Below, piece after piece: positions 1-4,801 of a stretch of 5,141 bases of DNA. The notes beneath the pieces are model-generated. The model was given only the letters and a program-made list of their open reading frames with translations. It made no database searches and was not told where the DNA came from. Origin of the DNA: Thermoplasmata archaeon (lineage in GTDB: Archaea; Thermoplasmatota; Thermoplasmata; Lutacidiplasmatales; UBA184); the NCBI GenBank assembly GCA_013044425.1, contig JABEUK010000070.1, positions 1 to 5,141 on the forward strand, in the 5' to 3' direction. Positions within the stretch are counted from its first letter, which is position 1. Every line of letters starts with the position of its first letter. The translations under genes were made by a program, and so were the position numbers.

Positions 1-195
1 GAGGCATATCTCGAGCTCATGGCGAGCCTCTACCATACCTTGATGCGTTTCGACACTACCCGGGCGATCGTGCCGCTCAAACCCAAGCAGGACAGCGCGA
101 GATCGTTACTCGAACGAACCCGGGGGGAGGTCGTCATGGCCCGCGTCGGGGCGCGCAACCGACCCCGGGCCACCCCTCAAAGGGGGACTCCATGA
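1..195 (+). CDS. C-terminal end of an unidentified protein (5' partial)
   Basis: Reading frame 1 is open from the first base to a TGA at 193-195, giving the last 64 residues of a protein whose start lies left of the window. The visible part begins EAYLELMASLYHTLMRF, looks helical and soluble, and ends in a basic, proline- and arginine-rich tail with no membrane segment. I do not recognise the family. Its stop overlaps the start codon of the following phosphorylase gene as ATGA, which is typical of genes in one transcript with coupled translation. The codons end mostly in G or C, as in its neighbour. The tail from about residue 45 is low complexity and could be poorly conserved. It is probably the upstream partner of the phosphorylase in an operon, but its function cannot be read from this fragment. 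Confidence 0.6.
   Translation, partial: EAYLELMASLYHTLMRFDTTRAIVPLKPKQDSARSLLERTRGEVVMARVGARNRPRATPQRGTP
181..186 (+). promoter_or_regulatory. Ribosome binding site of mtnP
   Basis: An AGGGGG stretch lies 5 bases before the ATG at 192. It supports this start over later in-frame choices. It lies inside the end of the upstream coding frame, as expected for coupled translation. Confidence 0.5.
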
Positions 196-995
196 ATCCC
201 AACGCGGAGAACCCGCCGCGCCGCACCATCGCCGTGATCGGAGGCAGCGGTCTCTCCGGGATATTCGCCGGGGAGAGCAAGAGGCACCGGATCTCGACGC
301 CCTGGGGGGCTCCGTCGGCCCCGATCGAGGAGGGGCGAGTGGGCGGCGTTCGCACTCTGTTCCTCCCGCGCCATGGAGTCGGCCACACGATTCCACCGCA
401 CCGGGTGAACTATCGAGCCAACATCGACGCGCTCCGGGCGCTCGGCGCGGACGCCATCGTGACGGTGAGCTCGGTCGGCTCGCTCCGGAACGAGCTCGCT
501 CCGGGCACGTTCGTGCTGCCGGGCCAGTTCGTCGACTTCACCAAACAGCGGCCCACCACGTTCCATGACGGGGGTCGAGTCTATCACGTGTCGATGGCCG
601 ACCCTTTCTGCCCGGACCTGCTGGCGCAGGCGGCCGCGACCGGCCGGGAGCTCTCGAGCCCCTTCGCGGAGGGCTCGACGTACGTCTGCGTCGAGGGTCC
701 ACGCTTCTCCACGCGCGCGGAGTCGAAGTTCTTCCGAGGATTCGCGGACATCATCGGGATGACCCTGGTGCCCGAGGTCACGCTCGCGCGCGAACGATGC
801 CTGTGCTATGCCTGCCTGGCCATGGTGACCGACTACGACGTGTGGGCGGAACACCCGGTCGAGATGAGCGAGATCATCGAGACCATGAACCGCAACGTCG
901 AGCGGATGCGCAAACTCCTCTCTGCGTTGATCCCCCGGCTCGCGCGCGCCCCGACGTGCGCGTGCGCGCATGCCCTCGATCAAGCCGGAGTGTGA
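192..995 (+). CDS. mtnP: S-methyl-5'-thioadenosine phosphorylase (MTAP, PNP/UDP phosphorylase family 2)
   Basis: This 267-residue cytosolic enzyme should cleave methylthioadenosine with phosphate to adenine and 5-methylthioribose-1-phosphate, recycling the by-product of polyamine synthesis and other SAM reactions. Family motifs appear in order: the phosphate-binding GGSG (17-20), LPRHGVGH (58-65), NYRANI (73-78), VGSL (95-98), EGPRFSTRAES (168-178), GMT and PE (189-195), and TDYD (213-216). The two aspartates of TDYD are the residues that favour 6-aminopurine over 6-oxopurine in MTAPs, so adenosine-type substrates are expected, although some archaeal relatives act on methylthioinosine. A CxC pair (256-258) near the C terminus, with Cys140, 203, 205 and 208, resembles the disulfide-forming cysteines of thermophilic archaeal MTAPs. 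The ATG at 192 is preceded by a purine-rich AGGGGG at suitable spacing and overlaps the upstream stop. Length is normal for the family. Confidence 0.95.
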   Translation: MNPNAENPPRRTIAVIGGSGLSGIFAGESKRHRISTPWGAPSAPIEEGRVGGVRTLFLPRHGVGHTIPPHRVNYRANIDALRALGADAIVTVSSVGSLRNELAPGTFVLPGQFVDFTKQRPTTFHDGGRVYHVSMADPFCPDLLAQAAATGRELSSPFAEGSTYVCVEGPRFSTRAESKFFRGFADIIGMTLVPEVTLARERCLCYACLAMVTDYDVWAEHPVEMSEIIETMNRNVERMRKLLSALIPRLARAPTCACAHALDQAGV

Positions 996-1013
996 GCGCT
1001 GTTCCCGGGCGCA

Positions 1014-1307
1014 CTAGGCGTGCGGCGGGCCGGCGCGGACCGTGATCGGGATGACGTCCGCCGCGAACTCGCGTTCGGCGATCTCGACCGGGTCGATCAT
1101 GGAGGGCGGAAGCTCGATCAGGATGGGCGCACCGAGCGAGATCTGAAGGGCCCGAGCGCCGAGGATGCGCGCCCGCTCGAATCGGGTGAAATCTGCCGGC
1201 CCCTTCGGCGATGCAACAACACCGGTGGTCACGATAGCATCTCCGAGGGCCGCGACGGGAGTGGCGGCCATCAAGTGCCCATCCACCTGGGCGAGCCTAC
1301 TTAGCAT
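1014..1307 (-). CDS. rpoK: DNA-directed RNA polymerase subunit K (Rpo6/RPB6/omega homologue)
   Basis: This small core subunit of archaeal RNA polymerase helps assemble and stabilise the largest subunit. The signature is unmistakable: [15 protein letters not shown] followed by SLGAP (41-61), then [17 protein letters not shown] (65-81) and a closing VIPITVR (85-91). The last residues read VRAGPP, where the family usually has two adjacent arginines. The first 40 residues are not conserved. A second ATG at 1271 (residue 13) would give an 85-residue protein and is preceded by a GGTGG about 11 bases upstream. The ATG at 1307 lies inside a small palindrome in an AT-richer patch that could be the promoter, so the shorter start is a serious alternative. 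The gene converges on mtnP (18 bp gap) and is divergent from the potassium channel gene. It is a housekeeping gene, so this part of the window is chromosomal. Confidence 0.93.
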   Translation of the reverse strand: MLSRLAQVDGHLMAATPVAALGDAIVTTGVVASPKGPADFTRFERARILGARALQISLGAPILIELPPSMIDPVEIAEREFAADVIPITVRAGPPHA

Positions 1308-1313
1308 TTGCTA
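1302..1313. promoter_or_regulatory. Perfect short palindrome in the rpoK / potassium channel divergent spacer
   Basis: TAGCA-TT-TGCTA is a perfect 5-bp inverted repeat with a 2-base centre. It lies in the only AT-rich patch between rpoK and the channel gene and covers the upstream ATG proposed for rpoK. The minus-strand reading CTAAGTA at 1303-1297 is a weak TATA-like sequence 26-32 bp before the alternative rpoK ATG at 1271. It may be a promoter element or operator. A 12-bp palindrome can also arise by chance. Confidence 0.25.
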
Positions 1314-1368
1314 GGACCCGGCAGGCTCCCGCCGTCCGGGCCGTTCCCCCGATACACGCGATTCTACG

Positions 1369-2466
1369 GTGAGGCAGAAAGAGTTACGCCCCAACGGTAC
1401 TTCAGCGAACGTGGCGAGCGGTCATGTAGGGTTCTACAACGCGTTGCTGCGACGGCTGTGGAAGTTCCTCGCGGCGTACGCGGCCCTCCTCCTCGGCGCC
1501 ACCACCGGGTTCTACCTGCTCGAGGGCGGGAGCGACGATCTGGGCATGTCGTTCTACTGGGCGGTCGTCACGATTGCGACCGTCGGCTACGGGGACGTCG
1601 TCCCCACGACGTCGAACGCTCGCTGGTTCACGATCGCGGTTATCCTGGTCGCGGTGTTCCTGACGGCGTACCTCATCTCTATCATCATCGGTGTCGTGAA
1701 CGACGAATCCCACAAGCGGAACCTCGGTATGCTCGGAACGGATTTCACCGGTCACGTTGTCGTCATCGGCTACGCCGGGGTCGGCCGCGCGGCGGTCCGC
1801 GAGCTCCTCGCCGTCGGCGAGCGCGTCGCAGTCGCGACGGCAGACGTCAACGAGATCCCCAACATCCGGTCGCTCGCGCCGGAACACCGGATTTACGCCA
1901 GCTTCTATCCGACAGGCGATTCCGAGGTCCTGAACCGACTGAATGCGGCCGCAGCCAAATCGGTCGTCATCTGCACCCCGGACGACACGACCAACCTGAT
2001 CACCGCGCTCGCGGTCCGCCAGATCGCCCCGAACGTACGGATCGTGGTTTCGGTCACCCGTGCCGAGCTGCGGCCCACGTTGCGCAGCGCCGGGGTTACG
2101 TACGTCGCTTCCCCCAACGATATGGGGGGCCGCCTCGCCGCCAACGCCGCGTTCCGGCCCGATGTCGTCAACGTTTTCGAGGATCTCACGAGCGCCTCCT
2201 ACGGGACGGACATCGGCGAATACGTGCTCACCGAGAAGACCCCACTCTCTCGCCAGGCGCTCTCGGAGGCCGAGACGATGGTCCGCGCCGCGTCCGGATG
2301 CATCGTCATCGGGTACGCGCGCCCGCGAGGCCCCGGTGAGTACGTCACGGCGCTCAACCCCCCGCCGTCCTTCCACTTCCAACCCGGCGATGCGCTCCTC
2401 GTGATGGGCAGCTTGGAGAATCTGAAGCGGCTCGAAGCGTGGCTCGGCGTACCCCAAGGGCGATAG
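1369..2466 (+). CDS. Potassium channel with two membrane segments and a cytoplasmic RCK (TrkA-N/TrkA-C) domain, MthK/Kch type
   Basis: This membrane protein should form a ligand-gated K+ channel. After a basic N-terminal stretch come TM1 (about 31-52), a pore helix (60-70), the canonical selectivity filter TVGYGD (71-76) and TM2 (about 85-110). An RCK_N Rossmann domain starts at about 127 with GHVVVIGYAGVGR, and Asp159 sits at the end of the second strand where nucleotide is often bound. An RCK_C (TrkA_C) domain covers about 255-345. The order and 365-residue length match the MthK type. TM2 has no glycine where MthK has its gating hinge; alanine and phenylalanine stand there. The start is taken as GTG at 1369; GTG at 1411 (residue 15) is possible and loses nothing conserved. 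No clear ribosome site decides between them. The ligand (Ca2+, nucleotide or other) cannot be read from sequence. Confidence 0.93.
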   Translation: MRQKELRPNGTSANVASGHVGFYNALLRRLWKFLAAYAALLLGATTGFYLLEGGSDDLGMSFYWAVVTIATVGYGDVVPTTSNARWFTIAVILVAVFLTAYLISIIIGVVNDESHKRNLGMLGTDFTGHVVVIGYAGVGRAAVRELLAVGERVAVATADVNEIPNIRSLAPEHRIYASFYPTGDSEVLNRLNAAAAKSVVICTPDDTTNLITALAVRQIAPNVRIVVSVTRAELRPTLRSAGVTYVASPNDMGGRLAANAAFRPDVVNVFEDLTSASYGTDIGEYVLTEKTPLSRQALSEAETMVRAASGCIVIGYARPRGPGEYVTALNPPPSFHFQPGDALLVMGSLENLKRLEAWLGVPQGR

Positions 2467-2485
2467 GCGAGTGCTCCGGTCGAGG

Positions 2486-2558
2486 TGCGGGCACCGGGAT
2501 TTGAACCCGAGTTATAGGCTTGGCAAGCCTATGTGATACCAGACTACACTATGCCCGC
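2486..2558 (-). tRNA. tRNA-Gly (anticodon GCC)
   Basis: The minus strand folds as a complete 73-base cloverleaf. The acceptor stem is GCGGGCA with TGCCCGC and discriminator A. The short D stem is GTG/CAC with a T-T mismatch at 13-22 and a GG in the loop. The anticodon stem is TAGGC/GCCTA with loop TTGCCAA, so the anticodon GCC reads GGC and GGT. The variable loop is TAAC, and the T arm is TCGGG-TTCAAAT-CCCGG. The 3' CCA is not encoded (genomic CCT), so it is added after transcription. No intron is present. The gene lies between the channel gene, which it faces convergently 19 bp away, and a divergent integrase 48 bp away. It is probably the target site of the element on its right. Confidence 0.96.
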
Positions 2559-2578
2559 ACATATGGGAAACCATACTC

Positions 2579-2585
2579 TAAATAT
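2579..2585. promoter_or_regulatory. TATA-like box that may be shared by tRNA-Gly (minus) and integrase (plus)
   Basis: TAAATAT (minus strand ATATTTA) is the only AT-rich core in the 48-bp spacer. Its centre at 2582 lies 25 bp before the integrase GTG at 2607 and 24 bp before the tRNA 5' end at 2558. Both fit archaeal TATA-to-start spacing. It therefore supports a leaderless integrase mRNA beginning at the GTG, and transcription of the tRNA from the same element in the other direction. Confidence 0.55.
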
Positions 2586-2606
2586 CGCATCAACTATTGT
2601 GCCACC

Positions 2607-3941
2607 GTGTCGCGCGCTCCTATCGAAGAGTCGGTAAGCCAGCGCCTCCTCGAACTCTTGCGCGACCCCGACATTCGACGATGGCATAAAGACCACCGGT
2701 CCGCGAGCACGGCCGATGTTCAACTCGCGCAACTCGAGTTGTTTTGCCGTCGGAAGGGGGTAGAGCCTCACGGCCTAGTCCAGCTTGGTCGCGACCAGCT
2801 CTCAAGGCGATCCCGCAAGTTCCAGGATCTCGTTTCTGAATGGGTCGACGACATGCGCAAGGCGGGTCGCCCCGACAGCTACATCGCGTTGAACTATGCA
2901 GCGATTCGAAGCTGGCTAAAGTACAACGATGCGGCCCCTCAATGGAAGCCGGCCCTCATCGTGAGGTCAGGAACGAAGATCGAGAACGAGCAGGTTCCTT
3001 CCGTGGGCGACTGGCGCCGTGTTCTCAGTCTCACCAACGTGCGAGGCCGAGCAGCCATTCTGTTGTTGCTGTCCACAGGCGTCCGGATTGGAGTCTTGGC
3101 AAATCGCTACTCGACGAGCGGCCTGAGGTTTCGGGATCTTCCCGAGTTCGACACGGCAACTCTCCGATTCACCAAGACACCCTTTATCGTGAAGATTCCG
3201 GCGGAGCTCAGCAAGACCAAGCGGCGATACGTCACATTCGGCACGGGGGAGACCGCGCAAGCTGTAGAGGCCTACGCGGCCGAACGGAAGGGGCAGGGCG
3301 AGGAGATCACACCTGACAGTCCGGTCATAACGGTCGATAAGCGGGCGCGATTCGACCAGCGCCGCCGATCGGCCGATGGCGCGGCCTTCCTGAGGGAAGA
3401 GGGCCTTTCGACCGACATCAAGAAAACCCTCCAGCTGGCCATCGCGGAGAACAGGCCTCGCCCGTACGTCACACGCGCTTGGATGTCAACCCAATTGTTG
3501 CTGGCAGAGTCCAGGGGGCTGATCACGCGAGACTTTCGCGAGTCCCTGCTGGGTCATTCTCTCGGCGTGGCCGGGCGTTACAACTTGGACAAGAAGTGGA
3601 GACCCGAGCTCGCCGAGGAGATGCGAGAGACCTACCGACGGTGCGAACCGTTCCTATCCACGATCCCCGTGAAAGATGAGCGGGAGACCCAAGCGCGGAT
3701 TGCGAAGGTCATGCTGATGGGCCTAGGGTACAGTGAGGAGGAGCTTTCCACCGTGAACTTCGATTCGCTGGACATGGCGACATTCCAGGACCTGGTGACG
3801 AAGAAGGTCCCATCGGGCGGATCTCGTGCGCAGCAACGACTCGTGGATACCGACGAACTCCCGGGACTGCTCAAGGAAGGCTGGAGGGTGGTCACCGCTG
3901 TCAACGGCCACCAAGTCGTCCTCGAACCACCAAATCGCTGA
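2607..3941 (+). CDS. Tyrosine recombinase / archaeal integrase
   Basis: The 444-residue protein should catalyse site-specific integration or excision of a mobile element. Numbering is from the GTG at 2607. A SAM-like core-binding region spans about 10-110. The catalytic domain follows, with box I LLLLSTGVR (Arg160), a beta-hairpin lysine in SKTKRRYV (about 203-205), box II YVTR (Tyr287 in place of the usual His, Arg290), LLGHS (His317) and the nucleophile Tyr325 in GRYN. Then comes RPELAEEMRETYRRCEPFL, a tail familiar from archaeal integrases. It is longer than XerA-type recombinases (about 280-300 residues) because of a further C-terminal region of about 90 residues. The frame is open upstream to 2520, inside the tRNA, but GTG 2607 is preferred because a TATA-like box lies 25 bp upstream and earlier residues look non-conserved. 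All catalytic residues are present, so it is probably active. Confidence 0.9.
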   Translation: MSRAPIEESVSQRLLELLRDPDIRRWHKDHRSASTADVQLAQLELFCRRKGVEPHGLVQLGRDQLSRRSRKFQDLVSEWVDDMRKAGRPDSYIALNYAAIRSWLKYNDAAPQWKPALIVRSGTKIENEQVPSVGDWRRVLSLTNVRGRAAILLLLSTGVRIGVLANRYSTSGLRFRDLPEFDTATLRFTKTPFIVKIPAELSKTKRRYVTFGTGETAQAVEAYAAERKGQGEEITPDSPVITVDKRARFDQRRRSADGAAFLREEGLSTDIKKTLQLAIAENRPRPYVTRAWMSTQLLLAESRGLITRDFRESLLGHSLGVAGRYNLDKKWRPELAEEMRETYRRCEPFLSTIPVKDERETQARIAKVMLMGLGYSEEELSTVNFDSLDMATFQDLVTKKVPSGGSRAQQRLVDTDELPGLLKEGWRVVTAVNGHQVVLEPPNR

Positions 3942-3988
3942 GGTGTACGGAACGGCCCACCGGGGGAATCCGCGTGTCAGTAGGTGTA
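3941..3988 (+). repeat. Short direct repeat AGGTGTA flanking the region after the integrase
   Basis: AGGTGTA occurs at 3941-3947 and again at 3982-3988, 41 bp apart, directly after the integrase stop. The second copy lies about 26-32 bp before the winged-helix GTG, so it could overlap a weak TATA-like TGTAAGTA. Seven-base repeats are expected by chance at some rate, so this is a weak feature. Confidence 0.2.
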
Positions 3989-4003
3989 AGTACCGGCCGC
4001 ATA

Positions 4004-4018
4004 ATCACTTATTGTGAT
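4004..4018. promoter_or_regulatory. Inverted repeat across the start of the winged-helix gene
   Basis: ATCAC-TTATT-GTGAT has perfect 5-bp arms and a 5-base AT-rich centre. The right arm contains the GTG start at 4014 and runs into the ATG at 4017. Its place at the start of a gene for a likely DNA-binding protein makes an autoregulatory operator plausible. It has not been shown, and the arms are short. Confidence 0.3.
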
Positions 4019-4373
4019 GATGGACCCTCCCAAGCACCTAACCTACGTTCTGGCCCACCCGGAGGCTTGGCGCCTCTTCGCGCTGCTCGACCAGGGCCGG
4101 ATCGATCGATATGAGCAGGTCCGAAAGGCACTCGGAATGCACCCCCAGGCATTCCTCCGGCTCGTAGACCAACTCTCAGGTTTTGATCTCGTCTGGCTCC
4201 GAGGTAACGGCGCGGCACCTCGTCCCCGTGGCGGGCCGGTTCCTATCCATGTGGAACTCTCTCCGCGCGGGAGAGCCATGCTGGAGATTCTGCAGGCCAT
4301 GGACCGTGCGGTGGGGAAGCGTCGTGGGGAGCTTGGCGTAAAAGCCACTGGCCTCCTCACTTCGCCGGCATGA
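4014..4373 (+). CDS. Small winged helix-turn-helix protein, probable transcription regulator
   Basis: The 119-residue soluble protein has the layout of an archaeal winged-helix regulator of the MarR/HxlR/ArsR-like group; the exact family is not recognised. A first helix (about 16-27, EAWRLFALLDQG) is followed by helix 2 (31-40) and a likely recognition helix (43-55, HPQAFLRLVDQLSG). A wing hairpin with a proline/arginine-rich loop (67-77) ends in VELSPRGRAML (80-90), a phrase common where the wing returns in such proteins. A last helix (to about 105) could serve dimerisation. Three starts are stacked (GTG 4014, ATG 4017, ATG 4020); all give essentially the same protein. It lies 72 bp after the integrase on the same strand, and an inverted repeat covers its start. 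It may control the element's genes, by position only. No ligand or metal site is evident. Confidence 0.8.
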   Translation: MMMDPPKHLTYVLAHPEAWRLFALLDQGRIDRYEQVRKALGMHPQAFLRLVDQLSGFDLVWLRGNGAAPRPRGGPVPIHVELSPRGRAMLEILQAMDRAVGKRRGELGVKATGLLTSPA

Positions 4374-4424
4374 CGATCCAGATCTTCTGCCCCTCGAGCT
4401 GGTTGCCGAAAAAGCGACCCCGGC

Positions 4425-4643
4425 TTATTCGGATGGGGTTTGGAGTAACCGATACCACCCGGACACCTTTGCGAGGTACTCCCCGCAGGGAATCTCGTCT
4501 GGCTCGCCCGTGAGGAGGATTCGCAGTGGGTGATCCGGCTTCAGCTTCTCGACGACGTCCTTCAAGGGGCGAAGGGAAATCACACCAGGTTGTGCGGGGA
4601 GGGACCCGCGGGATGACGACCGGGCGAAGTTTGACAAGGCCAT
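4425..4643 (-). CDS. Small unrecognised helical protein
   Basis: From the ATG at 4643 this is a 72-residue soluble protein. The first 25 residues are serine/proline-rich and probably disordered. The rest looks like a genuine compact fold: a helix at about 26-34 (PLKDVVEKL), a loop with PDHPLRILL (36-44), an acidic turn GEPDEIP (46-52) and a helix GEYLAKVSGWYRLL (54-67). Codons in this half end mostly in G or C, as in neighbouring genes, while the opposite-strand frames are arginine-rich or interrupted. The same frame is open to a TTG at 4742. A GTG at 4685 lies 25 bp after a weak TATA-like CTTATC (minus strand, about 4712-4707), so a longer form of about 86 residues is possible. I do not recognise the family. 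It is convergent with the winged-helix gene and divergent from the gene at the right edge. Confidence 0.5.
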   Translation of the reverse strand: MALSNFARSSSRGSLPAQPGVISLRPLKDVVEKLKPDHPLRILLTGEPDEIPCGEYLAKVSGWYRLLQTPSE

Positions 4644-4685
4644 CGCCTTGGAGGTTTTCTCCTCGTGAATCGTCCCGGTCGCCAC

Positions 4686-4801
4686 AAGATTTGTAGCTTG
4701 GGGCGGGATAAGTAGCGGGCTGACCACGTGGGCGATGAACAATGCGCCGACGGAGTCATCGTTCAGCGTTCGCGAGCTGCCGGCGGTTCAAGTCACCCTG
4801 A
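4686..4801. other. Spacer between two divergent unrecognised genes
   Basis: No convincing coding frame was seen on either strand. The spacer should contain the promoters of the minus-strand small protein and of the plus-strand gene at the right edge. A weak TATA-like CTTATC on the minus strand (4712-4707) is the only candidate seen. No strong ribosome site or inverted repeat stood out. Confidence 0.35.

Noticed and set aside
177..983. Long minus-strand open frame opposite mtnP
   Set aside because: It is arginine-, histidine- and aspartate-rich low-complexity sequence, as expected antisense to a GC-rich gene, and the plus strand encodes a clear MTAP.
1308..2457. Long open frames in other frames over the potassium channel gene (plus 1308-2339, minus 1402-2457)
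   Set aside because: Both are arginine/glycine-rich shadows with no recognisable domain, while the true frame has the TVGYGD filter and RCK domains.
2520..2606. Integrase start at 2520 inside the tRNA
   Set aside because: The 29 extra residues only translate tRNA and spacer sequence. A TATA-like box lies within this stretch, 25 bp before GTG 2607, so an mRNA starting there would exclude them.
4370..4498. 42-codon plus-strand frame starting in an ATGA overlap with the winged-helix stop
   Set aside because: The overlap is attractive, but the sequence turns arginine/threonine-rich and lies opposite the better minus-strand coding frame.
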